Shown here one piece after another: positions 17,686-27,219 of a DNA stretch of 64,000 nucleotides. The first letter of the stretch is position 1, and every line of letters begins with the position of its first letter. Location: positions 1-64,000 of the forward strand of contig NZ_JAJFZM010000004.1 in the NCBI RefSeq assembly GCF_020733705.1, given 5' to 3'. A program made the translations under genes and the position numbers. The notes below the pieces were generated by a model. The model had not been told where the DNA came from. It made no database searches and worked only from the letters and a program-made list of their open reading frames with translations. The stretch comes from Nocardia australiensis. GTDB taxonomy: Bacteria; Actinomycetota; Actinomycetes; Mycobacteriales; Mycobacteriaceae.

Positions 17686-19254
17686 TCAGGCGTCGACCGC
17701 CGATTCGTCCTCGGTCGCCCCTTCGCCTGGCGGCGGTTGCGCGACCGTTCGCTTCGGGCCGGTGAACCACTCCCGCGCCGAGGCGAACCACCAGATGCCG
17801 ATCGCCCCGACCACCACGACGAGCGTGATCGGTGCGTAATTTACTGTGTTCCAGGTGAATTCGCTGTTCCATGGGTAGCCGTGATCGTCGGTCGGCAGGA
17901 TGAACAGCAGGCTGATGAACACGATCCAGATCAGGGCGATGATCCCGACCGGCCGGTACCACCGGCCGAGTTGCCAAGGGCCGGTGTGGAATCGGCCGCC
18001 GTGCAGCTGTCGCAGCAGGATAGGGATGCCGTAGGCGATATAGAGGCCGATGGTGGCCACCGAGGTGGCGGCGGCGTAGGCGGTCGGCGCGTTCGCCGCG
18101 GGAACCAGCATCGATGGAATCAGCAGCACGAACGCGAAGAACGAGATGAACCCGACGGCATTCACCGGTACCTTGCGGGCGGAAAGCTTTGACCAGAGCG
18201 CCGATCCGGGCACCGCGCCGTCGCGGGAGAACGCGAATAGCATGCGTGAAGCCGAGGTCACCGAGGCGTATCCGCAGAACAATTGGGCGGCGGCGGCGAT
18301 GATCAGCAGTAGCCCGGACCAGAAGGAATTCAGCGAGTTCTCCAGTATGTAGATCACCGGATAGCCGCTGTTCTTTTCGGGATCCAGCGCGTCGTCGAGA
18401 TTCGGTATGGCGAAGGTGACCGCCATAATGAGCAGATATCCCGCTACCGCCGAAACGATGATCGTATTGATAATGCCCTTCGCGGCGGTGCGAGCCGCGT
18501 CGTGTGTCTCCTCCGACATGTGGGCCGAGGCGTCGTAGCCGGTGAAGGTGTATTGGGCGTGCAGCAGTCCGAGCAGGAAACTGAACGCCACCCCACCGAA
18601 GCCGACCGCACTGTTGTCGACGGTTTCGGTGAATACGAATCCGACGCTCTGGTGGTGGCTCGCGCCGAACCCGAGCACGACGACGAATATCGCGACGCCG
18701 CCGACATGCCACCATGCCGAGATATTGTTGATCACCGCCGACAGATGTGGTCCGATCGCGTTGAGCACCGCGTGCAGCACCAGAATGACGATGAACACCA
18801 AAAATATTGCGGTGCGGTCGGTGCCGATATCTATGCCGATCACATTGAGTACGGCGGTGGTGAAGATGGCCGCGCCGTAATCGATCGCGGCGGTCACCGC
18901 GATCTGGCCGATCAGGTTGAACCATCCGGTGAACCAGCCCCACGCCGGCCCGCCGAGCTCGGAGGCCCACCAGTACAGGCCGCCGGAAGTCGGGTAGGCA
19001 GACGCCAATTCGGCCATCGCCAGCCCCACGAACAGCACCATCACCGAGACCAGCGGCCAACCCCATGCCATGGTTATGGGCCCGCCATTGCTGAGCCCGA
19101 TCCCATAACTGGCGAGCCCGCCGGTGAGGATCGAGACGATGGTGAAGCTGATGGCGAAGTTCGAGAAACCCGACCAGGATCTGGATAGTTCTTGTTTGTA
19201 ACCGAGTTCGGCGAGCCTGCGTTCGTCGTCGGATGGTGCTTGGGCTTGGCTCAT
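17686..19254 (-). CDS. APC superfamily amino acid permease (AmAT/GABA-permease type)
   Basis: A 522-residue inner-membrane transporter with about 12 spans. The N-terminal signature ELGYKQELSRSWSGFSNFAI is characteristic of the eukaryotic-like amino acid/choline transporter subgroup (BAT1/GABA permease relatives). YPTSGGLYWWASELGGPAWG and FTGYDASAHMSEETHDA in the middle agree. The probable substrate is an amino acid, GABA, choline or polyamine. The start has a GGGAGC site. The acidic C-terminal tail is cytosolic. It stands alone on its strand, about 175 bases before the amidase operon. Confidence 0.9.
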   Translation of the reverse strand: MSQAQAPSDDERRLAELGYKQELSRSWSGFSNFAISFTIVSILTGGLASYGIGLSNGGPITMAWGWPLVSVMVLFVGLAMAELASAYPTSGGLYWWASELGGPAWGWFTGWFNLIGQIAVTAAIDYGAAIFTTAVLNVIGIDIGTDRTAIFLVFIVILVLHAVLNAIGPHLSAVINNISAWWHVGGVAIFVVVLGFGASHHQSVGFVFTETVDNSAVGFGGVAFSFLLGLLHAQYTFTGYDASAHMSEETHDAARTAAKGIINTIIVSAVAGYLLIMAVTFAIPNLDDALDPEKNSGYPVIYILENSLNSFWSGLLLIIAAAAQLFCGYASVTSASRMLFAFSRDGAVPGSALWSKLSARKVPVNAVGFISFFAFVLLIPSMLVPAANAPTAYAAATSVATIGLYIAYGIPILLRQLHGGRFHTGPWQLGRWYRPVGIIALIWIVFISLLFILPTDDHGYPWNSEFTWNTVNYAPITLVVVVGAIGIWWFASAREWFTGPKRTVAQPPPGEGATEDESAVDA

Positions 19255-19677
19255 TTGTGCTCCCGGGTGAAAACGCTGCCCTCATACGGCGTTTGCAGAA
19301 GATAAGTGTGAGGTGATCGCGGGTCAATTGCAGGAAAACATGGAAACCCGGTGGATTCGTGGTCGACCCACGCCGGTGACCTGAGCCGCGCCAACGCCTG
19401 TGCGCGGGTTTCGCGAACCTCGCACGGCCCGCTCGGGTCTGCCTCCTGGCGGCATGGTGGTGTTACTGATCGGCGCCGCGATCGTGGTCGCCGCGGACCA
19501 CGGTCACGCATTGCGTCGGTTGGGCCTGTCCCGAACAGATTTCGTGCTGGACGTGCTCGCCCTGTTCCGGGCGATCGCACCTGCGGCCATCCCGGGCAAC
19601 CATCGAACCGGCAGACCGGCAGTGTTCGGTGACCCGACCTGGCATGATGACAAAAAATCGATAGGAATCGAGGGGTA
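19255..19677. other. Divergent intergenic region
   Basis: About 420 bases between the divergent permease and DUF574 methyltransferase genes. I see no supported gene. An A-rich stretch (GACAAAAAATCG, about 19648-19659) close to the methyltransferase start may be part of its promoter. Confidence 0.45.
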
Positions 19678-20496
19678 GTGGAATCGGAATCGGAATCGGC
19701 GGTAACACGGATCGACACGACCAAGCCGCATCCGGCTCGCCGGTACGACTATTGGCTCGGTGGTAAGGACAACTTTCCGGCAGACCGGGAATCGGCCGAC
19801 ATTGTCGCCGAAGCGTTTCCGAGCATCCGCCTCGCGGCCATGGAAAATCGGAACTTTCTGCGCCGTGCGGTGACCGCCCTGGCCTCGGAGATGGGGATCC
19901 GGCAGTTCCTCGACATCGGCGCCGGCCTGCCCACCGCGGGCAATGTGCACGAGATCGCTCAGGACATCGTGCCCGAGTCGCGAATCGTATACGTGGACAA
20001 CGATCCGATCGTGCTGGCGCACGCCCGCGACCTACTCGACAGCGGCCCCGAGGGTGCGACCGCGTATATCGACGCCGACCTGCGCGAACCCGAGCGCATC
20101 CGCACTCATCCGGACCTGCTCGCGACGCTCGACCTGACGAAGCCGGTCGCACTGATTCTGGTTGCCGTCCTGCATTTCATCACCGACGATGACCAGCCCT
20201 ACGCACTGGTCCGGCAGCTGTGCGAAGCGCTGCCCTCGGGCAGCTATCTGGTGATGACCCACGCTACCGGCGACTATCTCACGCCGGAGGATCTCGCCGA
20301 GGCGATCGAACGCGATCGGCGCAGTGGAATCCCCTTCCAGCTGCGTTCCGCCGCCGAATTCGCCGAGTTCTTCACGGGATTGGACCTTGTGCCACCGGAA
20401 ATCAGTTCGGTCATCGACTGGCGGCCGGGGGTATGGCGCGCGCACCCGCGTGCCGAGGCCGTCTCGATGCTCGGTGCGGTGGCCCGAATCCCATGA
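19678..20496 (+). CDS. SAM-dependent methyltransferase, DUF574/SAV2177 family
   Basis: A 272-residue Rossmann methyltransferase of the actinobacterial DUF574 family; substrate unknown. Signatures: KPHPARRYDYWLGGKDNFPAD at the start, SAM-binding FLDIGAGLPTAGNVHE (about 79-94), VYVDNDPIVLAHARDLL with the acidic residue for ribose, and VALILVAVLHFITDDD. The GTG start follows GAGGGG. The first codons are a hexamer repeat (GAATCG three times, giving ESESES) that precedes the conserved domain and could vary in length without breaking it. This is the intact counterpart of the wrecked copy at 4304. Confidence 0.92.
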   Translation: MESESESAVTRIDTTKPHPARRYDYWLGGKDNFPADRESADIVAEAFPSIRLAAMENRNFLRRAVTALASEMGIRQFLDIGAGLPTAGNVHEIAQDIVPESRIVYVDNDPIVLAHARDLLDSGPEGATAYIDADLREPERIRTHPDLLATLDLTKPVALILVAVLHFITDDDQPYALVRQLCEALPSGSYLVMTHATGDYLTPEDLAEAIERDRRSGIPFQLRSAAEFAEFFTGLDLVPPEISSVIDWRPGVWRAHPRAEAVSMLGAVARIP

Positions 20497-20553
20497 CCGG
20501 CGGCCTGACAAGGGTCGTCGGCAACTAAAATGCGACATGAACTAGGAGCTGCC

Positions 20554-21528
20554 ATGACATTGCGGACCGCTCTCACGGGAATGTTCGGAATCGAACATCC
20601 GATTGTGCTGGCACCTATGGGTGGTGTGGCCGGTGGTGCGCTGGCCGCCGCGGTGTCCGAGGCGGGCGGGCTCGGCGTGATCGGCGGCGGTCTCGGTGAT
20701 CGCGAGTGGATGGACCGGGAGGTCGCGCTCGCCGCAGCGGGCACCGGGAAGCCTTGGGGTATCGGCCTTTTGATCTGGGGGATAGACACGGACACGGTGT
20801 CATGGGTCATCGACCGCAAGCCGTCGGCGATCGTGCTGTCCTTCGGCGACCCCACCCCCTATGCCGCCGCGATCCGCGACGCTGGAATCCGCCTGCTCGT
20901 ACAGGTGACAGATTCCGACGAGGCCGCTCGTGCGCTGGATGCCGGGGCGGATGTGCTCATCGCGCAGGGTAGCGAAGCGGGCGGGCACTGCGGTGGTCGC
21001 GCGACATTGCCGTTCGTACCCAGCGTCGTCGATATGGCCGAATCGACCCCGGTGCTGGCCGCGGGCGGTATAGCCGACGGGCGCGGACTCGCCGCCGCGT
21101 TGACGCTGGGCGCCGCCGGCGCGCTGATCGGGACGCGCTTCGAGGCAACCCACGAGGCATTGATTTCGGCACACGCGGCGAAGGCCATCGTGGCCGCGCG
21201 GGCGGGCGACACCGAACGCAACCGGACTCTCGACATCGCGCGCGGCTCCGCATGGCCCGCCGAGTATCCCGCCCGTACCCTCCGCAATGGCTTCCTGGAT
21301 CGATGGCGTGGTCGTGATGCCGAAATGATTGCCGATTCCATTGCACTACAACAGTTTCGGGACGCAGCCACACGCGATGACCTCGACTACGTGCCGGTAT
21401 GGGCGGGGGAGTCGGTCGACCTGATCGACCAGCTCGAGTCGGCAGGCGAGGTGGTCCGGCGCATCGGCCACGACGCCGAGGCGGTCCTGCGGCGTACCGC
21501 CGAGCAATGCGTGGACACGCCCCGCTGA
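20554..21528 (+). CDS. Nitronate monooxygenase (NPD/2-nitropropane dioxygenase family)
   Basis: An FMN TIM-barrel enzyme of about 324 residues that oxidises nitronates such as propionate-3-nitronate. Family marks: FGIEHPIVLAPMGGVAGGAL, the FMN segment QGSEAGGHCGGRATLPFVPS with the expected catalytic-region His, and VLAAGGIADGRGLAAALTLG followed by GALIGTRFEATHEA for phosphate binding. I chose ATG at 20554, six bases after AGGAG, over an in-frame ATG at 20530 that lacks a site. It lies 58 bases after the methyltransferase and may share its transcript. Confidence 0.9.
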   Translation: MTLRTALTGMFGIEHPIVLAPMGGVAGGALAAAVSEAGGLGVIGGGLGDREWMDREVALAAAGTGKPWGIGLLIWGIDTDTVSWVIDRKPSAIVLSFGDPTPYAAAIRDAGIRLLVQVTDSDEAARALDAGADVLIAQGSEAGGHCGGRATLPFVPSVVDMAESTPVLAAGGIADGRGLAAALTLGAAGALIGTRFEATHEALISAHAAKAIVAARAGDTERNRTLDIARGSAWPAEYPARTLRNGFLDRWRGRDAEMIADSIALQQFRDAATRDDLDYVPVWAGESVDLIDQLESAGEVVRRIGHDAEAVLRRTAEQCVDTPR

Positions 21529-21577
21529 GCAGCGGCGCATCGACCACCGACGGCTCAGCGGGTCAGAAGGGGTTCTC

Positions 21578-21811
21578 ATGAGTACCGCTCGATACGAACG
21601 CGCGGCGCGGCGCCGACGCCTGCGGAACTGGGTTGTCGGCGCTCGCATCGTCATAGTTGTGGTGGCGAGCGCGCTACTGGTCACCTTCGCGATCCTGTTT
21701 TCGGTTGTGGGCCCGCGCGACAAGGTCCGGCCGGCGCAGCCGACCACGACTCCGGTCACGACGCCCCCGGCCACCGCGCCGGCGACTATCGAGCCGCCGA
21801 GACCCGAATGA
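21578..21811 (+). CDS. Small membrane protein with proline/threonine tail, 77 aa
   Basis: A basic N-terminus (ARYERAARRRRLRNW), a single hydrophobic span (about 20-44, VVGARIVIVVVASALLVTFA) and a Pro/Thr-rich exported tail (TTTPVTTPPATAPATIEPP). Positive-inside rule puts the tail outside the membrane. No family recognised. ATG follows AAGGGG. Probably co-transcribed with the nitronate monooxygenase 49 bases upstream. Confidence 0.65.
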   Translation: MSTARYERAARRRRLRNWVVGARIVIVVVASALLVTFAILFSVVGPRDKVRPAQPTTTPVTTPPATAPATIEPPRPE

Positions 21812-22026
21812 ACAACGGCGGCCGATACGCACCCGCGCTTTCGGTCGAATCGCTCGGCTGATCCGAGGATCGCCGCGGGATCGAGCCGATATCATCATGC
21901 GCAGCGGGTCACGGCCCCGATGGGGCGCTGCTTGGTGATTTCCGCACAACATTCGCCCTGGTAGATCGACGATTCACCGATCTTGTTGAAGCTCGGGCCC
22001 TGCTGTCGAACGACGAGGACGCAATA

Positions 22027-22479
22027 ATGAGCTGCGGCAATACCGGCACCGACACCGTCGAAGCATCTACGGCCCGGCGGTGGCGCCTGCGCGCGATGGC
22101 CACGGCGGCCACCCTCGCGGCCACGACGGCCGCCATCGCCGTCGCCACGCCGAGTGCGGGCGCCGCGGTGCGACAGCTCGGCGTGTTCCCGGAGAACAGC
22201 TACGGATTGGCCACGAATTACGGGACCGGCTGCCACTACACGTTGCGCGCCAATCTCACTCAGGCCGTGGATCCGGTGTATTTCTACGACAACGGCGTCC
22301 CGCTCGGCAGCACCGCCCCGCAGGGTGGGGTCGCCTTCTACACGTGGTCGCCGACCACCCCGGGCGTCCATACGCTTTCCGCGCTCCAGCTACCGAACAA
22401 CGATATCGTCGCCACCGTGGATATCCGGGTGGCGACCGGCGTCCCGGTCGGATGGGCATGCGTCGTCGTGGGCAGCTGA
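22027..22479 (+). CDS. Secreted protein with one Ig-like/beta domain, 150 aa
   Basis: Starts with a long polar segment, then a signal sequence (RRWRLRAMATAATLAATTAA) with likely cleavage after SAGA (about residue 48). The mature part is about 100 residues and beta-rich with two Cys (GCHYTLRAN and WACVVVG) that could form a disulfide. It includes VYFYDNGVPLGS and WSPTTPGVHTLSALQ, which resemble bacterial Ig-like folds. GAGGA lies 8 bases before the ATG. The lipoprotein gene follows after 4 bases, so the two are co-expressed. Function unknown. Confidence 0.7.
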   Translation: MSCGNTGTDTVEASTARRWRLRAMATAATLAATTAAIAVATPSAGAAVRQLGVFPENSYGLATNYGTGCHYTLRANLTQAVDPVYFYDNGVPLGSTAPQGGVAFYTWSPTTPGVHTLSALQLPNNDIVATVDIRVATGVPVGWACVVVGS

Positions 22480-22483
22480 CACG

Positions 22484-23065
22484 ATGAACAGCCCGCGGCC
22501 CGCGCTATCTGTCGCCCTCGCCGGCCTGGCGCTGGCAGGCAGCGCGTGCGGGTCGACCACGGAGGTCGTCGGCCCCACCATCACGGTGTCGCCGCCCGCG
22601 AACATCATCTTGCCCGCCACACCGCCCTCGGCATCGGCGGCTTCGACCGCGGTGTCAGCGCGACTGTGTGGAGTCGATCTGAATTCGCCGGTAATCCAGT
22701 CCGCGGTCGCCACCCTGCCGATGGAGGAGAGCACCCGCTCACTGTGGTCGACCGATCCGCGCACCTTCGTCGGCAACTTCGACCCGTGCGTGACGCTGAC
22801 AACGGTCATCGTCACGATCGACGGCGCGACGGCCGAATCGACGAATCAGGCACTGTTGTTTCACCAGAGCGCTTACATCGGCGCCGCGACCCGCGAGAAC
22901 TATCGCTTCATCACTTTGGACCGTGAACACACCAACGATGACACCGTCGGCCTGAGCTACCGGTCCTCGCCCAGTTGCGACACCTGTACCGACGGCAACT
23001 TCACCGATGTTCGATTCCATTGGGACGGAAGCCGAGTCCAGATGATCGGCGGTCTCACCAACTGA
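22484..23065 (+). CDS. LppP/LprE family lipoprotein
   Basis: A 193-residue exported lipoprotein. The signal segment ALSVALAGLALAGSACG ends in a lipobox-like GSAC. After a Thr/Ala/Pro-rich linker comes the domain found in mycobacterial LppP and LprE: LCGVDLNSPVIQSAVATLP, NFDPCVTLTTVIVTIDGAT, QALLFHQSAYIGAATRENY, and a C-terminal DVRFHWDGSRVQM. Six Cys in the mature part probably pair. Known only from mycolata, which supports the genus guess. The role of the family is not established. It follows the small secreted protein gene directly. Confidence 0.85.
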   Translation: MNSPRPALSVALAGLALAGSACGSTTEVVGPTITVSPPANIILPATPPSASAASTAVSARLCGVDLNSPVIQSAVATLPMEESTRSLWSTDPRTFVGNFDPCVTLTTVIVTIDGATAESTNQALLFHQSAYIGAATRENYRFITLDREHTNDDTVGLSYRSSPSCDTCTDGNFTDVRFHWDGSRVQMIGGLTN

Positions 23066-23141
23066 TGTCGGCCGGGCTTCGCCCGCCATTCGTCGGCGAG
23101 CCAATTGGGGAACCATCGAGCCGCGCCGGGTAGCCCTAGCT

Positions 23142-23290
23142 TCACCGAAAGGGCATTCCGACAACGGATTTCGCGATGTTCGGATCGAAAACCACTGGCA
23201 GGTCGATGAATACGTGATGTTCGCTGGTCAGGTTGAAGTCGCAGTGCATGGTGGCGGCCAGCACGTCGATGGGGCGGCTGAGCGGCAGAT
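23142..23290 (-). pseudogene. Possible C-terminal fragment of an unidentified gene
   Basis: The minus-strand frame ends LPLSRPIDVLAATMHCDFNL and then SEHHVFIDLPVVFDPNIAKS before a stop, and it reads like a real protein tail. Upstream of about 23290 the same DNA is the sense strand of the alanine dehydrogenase remnant, so the two remnants meet there. No family recognised and no start is present. Low confidence that this was ever a gene. Confidence 0.25.
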
Positions 23291-23899
23291 TGCCCGCTGC
23301 GGCGGCGCGGTGATCGGGGTGGGCGTGGCGGGCGGTAATGCCGTCGCCATCGCGGTCGGGATGCACGCGGATGTGACCGTGCTCGACCTGGATATCTCTC
23401 GCCTTCGTGATCTAGATGCCCGCTATGGTGGCCGGATACGCACCATTACCTCCAACGCGCTGGAGGTGGAGACCGCTGTGCGCGATGCTGATATGGTCAT
23501 CGGCGCGGTTCTGGTGCCGGGCTCGAAAGCGCCGACATTGGTGTCCAATGACCTTGTCGCGCAGATGAAGCCGGGCGCGGTACTGGTCGACATCGCCATC
23601 GATCAGGGGGCTGCTTCGAGGATTCGCGACTGACCACCCATGCGGATCCGACCTACCCGGTGCACGAGACCGTCTTCTATTGCGTGGCGAATATGCCCGG
23701 GGCGGTGCCATACAGCTCTACGGTCGCGCTTACCAATGCCACACTGCCGTACGTGATTTCGCTGGCCGAGCGCGGCTGGCGCGAGGCAACGGACGCCGAT
23801 CAGGGTCTGGCGAACGGACTCAGCACCCACCATGGCATGTTGCTATCGGAATCCGTTGCGGCAGCACATGATTACCGTGCACAGCGCTTGGTGGCATAA
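23290..23899 (+). pseudogene. ald: Alanine dehydrogenase, 5'-truncated and frameshifted
   Basis: Two adjoining frames match the C-terminal two-thirds of alanine dehydrogenase (L-Ala + NAD+ to pyruvate + NH4+). First frame: VTVLDLDISRLRDLDARYGG, ADMVIGAVLVPGSKAPTLVS and MKPGAVLVDIAIDQG. After a lost G in a run at about 23606-23611 the protein continues in another frame: GCFEDSR, THADPTYPVHETVFYCVANM, then TLPYVISLAERGW. The N-terminal substrate half is gone; the first visible part (IGVGVAGGNAVAIAVG) is itself altered. The convergent Lrp/AsnC gene next door may once have controlled it. Confidence 0.85.
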
Positions 23900-23905
23900 C
23901 GGTCG

Positions 23906-24397
23906 TCAAGGGGTGACGGCGCGATTCCTCGGTCGCACGTGCTCGAAGATGAGGATCGTCTCCGTCGAGGCGACCGCGGGGTGCGCGCTCAGATTGTTGA
24001 GCACGAACACCCGCAGCTCGTCGGTGTTCGCGGTCGCGACGTGAATCAGATAGTCGTCGGCGCCGGCAATGAAGTAGACGTTCAGCACCTCGTCCAGTTT
24101 GGCGAGCTGCTCCCCGAACTCGGCGAGATGCGCGCGCGCGTTGCCGTGCACGCGGACCGCGATCATGGCCTGCAGATTCCGGCCGAGCGCGGCCGGGTCG
24201 ATATCGGCGTGGAAGCCGCGGATGACACCACGCTCGACTAATGATCGGACACGGCCGAGACAGGTCGAGGGGGCGATGCCCGCGAATGCGGCGAGCGCAT
24301 TGTTCGTCATGCGCCCGTCGCGCGCGAGCTGATCGAGCAGCACTCGATCGATATCATCGATCGGAGTGTTTTGGTACGGCTTCGACGCAGTGGCCAC
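23906..24397 (-). CDS. Lrp/AsnC family transcriptional regulator
   Basis: An intact regulator with an N-terminal HTH (DDIDRVLLDQLARDGRMTNN, then PSTCLGRVRSLVERGVIRGF) and a C-terminal RAM ligand-binding domain (GADDYLIHVATANTDELRVF). Such proteins sense amino acids; AldR of mycobacteria controls ald. Here the neighbouring ald gene is a pseudogene, so this regulator may be orphaned or control other targets. I prefer GTG at 24397, with AAGG 10 bases upstream, to an ATG seven codons earlier. Residue count is about 163. Confidence 0.88.
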   Translation of the reverse strand: MATASKPYQNTPIDDIDRVLLDQLARDGRMTNNALAAFAGIAPSTCLGRVRSLVERGVIRGFHADIDPAALGRNLQAMIAVRVHGNARAHLAEFGEQLAKLDEVLNVYFIAGADDYLIHVATANTDELRVFVLNNLSAHPAVASTETILIFEHVRPRNRAVTP

Positions 24398-24735
24398 GAT
24401 TCCGACCTTACAGAACATGGTTCATCGGATCGCCTTACCGGCAACGTTGTTCGAAGGCGATGGGTGTCGGCCTCGGTATACCTTCGACCGGTGAACACTT
24501 CCTGGCACACCGTCACTCCGCCTCCATGCGCCTGATCGGGCGCACCTGCTGAATTTCTGACCGACTACCCGGCTGACGCGTCGCGCGGTCGAGGTGTGCT
24601 GTCGTGCGCCCGTTTCGAATCCAACTTCACCCGGAATTCGACGACGGAAGTTCACGACTGTGCCGAATCGGCACCACTTCACTGGCTGTCGCCAGGTCCT
24701 CCAGAACGCCGAAATCAAGCCTTTTCACCGGACCG

Positions 24736-25203
24736 ATGCCTGTCCTCGCCGCCGCTGTGGCCTGGGGAACGAGGGGCACTCCAGCTCATTTGCCCCGCCG
24801 CCCCGCCCACAGCGGCCATCGGCTCGCCGGCGTGGCCATCGGCGGGCTGCTGCTGTTCGTTTCCACGGGCGGTGCCCGCCTGAGCTGCACCCGTACCGAG
24901 CGAGGTCTGCTGCTGCTCGGTGCGATCGCGGTGGCGGGCTATCCGCTCAGTTTCTATCCGGCCATCACCTATGTAGGTGTCGCTGTGGCCACGGTGATCA
25001 CGTTGGGCAGTGCGCCGGTATCCGCCGGTCTGCTCGCCTGGCTCACCGGTCACGGTCGTCCGAGCACCCGCGGGCTCGGTGCCCCCCTCGCCGAGGCCGG
25101 CGTCGCGACACTGCTCGCAGTGGTGGTACTCGGTGAGCGCCTGCCGTTGGTGTGCTGGTGTGAGATGGCGCCGATCCGTCTGTGTCCCTTCGGAATTCGC
25201 TAA
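24736..25203 (+). pseudogene. EamA/DMT-family transporter, degraded
   Basis: The start PVLAAAVAWGTRGT, then in a second frame LICPAAPPTAAIG, then back in the first LAGVAIGGLLLFVSTGG and LLLLGAIAVAGYPLSFYPAI, mark an EamA (drug/metabolite) transporter. After AGLLAWLTGHGRPSTRG an internal deletion joins it to the last spans (PLAEAGVATLLAVVVLGERL), and the reading ends early. Frameshifts plus the deletion leave about half of the normal 290-300 residues. The 3' end overlaps the stop of the convergent permease gene. Confidence 0.75.
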
Positions 25204-26635
25204 ATCGCCGTAGACGTCTCGGCCGTGCCCGCGTTCAGCTTCGAGTGGGTGCGCGAGTAGAAGTAGTAGACGAACAGGCCGACGATCAGCCAGACCACGA
25301 ATCGCACCCATGTCTCCCAGGGCAGCGACCAGATCAGGTAAATCGAGAAGCCGATGCCGATGATCGGAATCACCGGCATGAGCGGCAGCCGGAACTCCCT
25401 CGGCTCGTCGGGGCGGGTACGCCGCAATACGATCACGGCAACCGAAACGACGATGAACGCCATCAGGATGCCGATATTGGTCAGCTCGGCAACCGTGTTG
25501 ATCGGCAGCACGCCCGCGAGTATCGCGGCGCCGACACCGACGATCCAGGTCACCCGGGTCGGCACCTTCCGCACCGGATGGGTCTTGGCGAACCATTCGG
25601 GCAGCAGCCCGTCGCGGCTCATGGCGAACCATACCCGGGTGACGCCCAGCATGAAGGTGAGCACCACTGTGACGATGCCGACGATCGCTCCGATCGCGAT
25701 GATGTTCGCGATACTCGGCATGCCGACGGCCTCGAAGGCGGTCGAGAAGCCGCTCGTCGGGCTGATCTCGGTGTATTTCTGCATGCCGGTCAGCACCAGC
25801 GTGGCCAGTACATAGAGCACCATCGCGATGCCGAGGGAGTAGATGATCGCCTTGGGCAGATGCTTCTTTCCTTCGATCGATTCCTCGGCGGCGGTGCTCA
25901 TGGCGTCATAGCCGAAGACGGCGAAGAACACCGTCGCGGCGCCGGTCCAGACCGCGCCGGTGCCGAACGGGAAGTACGGGGTGTAGTTGGAGCTGTCGAT
26001 ATGGAAGACACCAAGCACGATGATCAGCAGCACCAGCGCGACCTTGATGCCGACCGCGACGGTTTCGAACCGGCCGACGCTGCGGATACCACGCGATAGC
26101 AACCACGCTGTGCCGAGGCAGAACAGCACCGCGAAAACGTCGATCACATGGCCGTTTCCGGTGCCGGACGCGCCCATCATCCAGTCGGGCGGGGTGATGT
26201 CGACTGCCCGAGCAGGAACCGGAAGTATCCGGATACCCCGATCGCGACGACCGCCGCCACCGCGATGTACTCCAGCAGCAGATCCCAGCCGATGAACCAT
26301 CCAGCCAGCTCGCCGAGCGAGACGTAGCCGTAGGTGTAGGCGGAACCGGCCTTCGGGATCATGCCCGCGAATTCGGCATAACAGAGCGCCGCGCACGCGC
26401 TGGCGACGCCGGCGATCAGGAACGAAATGAGTACCGACGGTCCGGTCACGGAATGCGCGACAGAACCGGCGAGGGTGAAAATGCCCGCGCCGATGATGCC
26501 GCCGACACCGATCGCGGTGAGCTGCCACAGCCCGAGTGATCGTGCCAACTGTTCGTCGGCGGGAGCTTCGTCGTCCTCGACGCGGCCGATGGGTTTACGG
26601 CGCAGCATTTGACCGCGCAACTCCGCGATGGACAT
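25200..26635 (-). pseudogene. APC cationic amino acid permease with single-base frameshift
   Basis: Two overlapping frames together make one full-length permease of about 478 residues. The first 140 residues (LTAIGVGGIIGAGIFTLAGS, then AGMIPKAGSAYTYGYVSLGE) end at FLLGQ near 26207. The rest continues in another frame from DITPPDWMMGASGTG through FFAVFGYDAMSTAAEESIEG to WETWVRFVVWLI. Adding one base between GQ and DI restores the frame. The sequence is otherwise well kept, so this is either a recent mutation or a sequencing error. The likely start is ATG 26635, nine bases after AAAGG. Amino-acid uptake is the expected role. Confidence 0.8.
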
Positions 26636-26790
26636 AGGCATCCTTTCGTCCCCTGCGCCACTGCCGCGAGCCAGTAACCCAGATCACACTTTTCGTCTGG
26701 AGCTAGCTAATACGACCACAGCGCCGGTGTGATCGGCGAGTTGGATAAATAACGTTCAGGTGCCTTTGTCCGATTGAACGACAGCCGGGC

Positions 26791-27219
26791 CTCAGCGCTG
26801 GTTGCCGGGAACCAGCGCGCGCAGGAAGAAGCCGAGATTGGCCGGACGTTCGGCCGGCCTGCGCATGGCCGTACCACTGGTCGCCGAAGGGCAGGTAGAC
26901 CCGCAGGTGTTGCTGTTCGGCGAGCCGCCGCTGCTCGATATCCCTTATGCCGTAAAGCATTTGGAACTCGACCCGTCGGTGCTTCGCCCGGCCGCCGCGA
27001 TGTCGTGGCACGCGGCTTCGATGATCGCGGGGTCGTGGATGGCAAGCATCGGATAGCCCGCACCGTTGACCAGGATGTGAAGGCCGCGCAGACAGGATTC
27101 GTCGACTTCGGCCTTCGCCTGAAACGCGACCGACGCTGGTTGCTTATATGCGCCCTTGCGCAGTCGAATTCGCGAATCGGGGCCGGAGAGGTCGCGGCAG
27201 TCGGCTTCGGCCCGCGTCA
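26791..27219 (-). pseudogene. Proline dehydrogenase, C-terminal remnant
   Basis: Proline dehydrogenase (proline to pyrroline-5-carboxylate, FAD) is recognisable in three successive frames. First LTRAEADCRDLSGPDSRIRL and KGAYKQPASVAFQAKAEVDE, running to PMLAIHDPAIIEAACHDI. Second, VEFQMLYGIRDIEQRRLAEQ and VYLPFGDQWYGHA. Third, AERPANLGFFLRALVPGNQR and stop. The first half of the protein is absent, and the remnant begins where the PruA remnant ends. This is a decayed second gene of the pruA-proline dehydrogenase operon. Confidence 0.85.

Noticed and set aside
17630..19327. A 565-aa minus-strand ORF overlapping the APC permease
   Set aside because: A frame-shifted shadow of the permease with extreme Arg content; the 17686-19254 frame has the family motifs.
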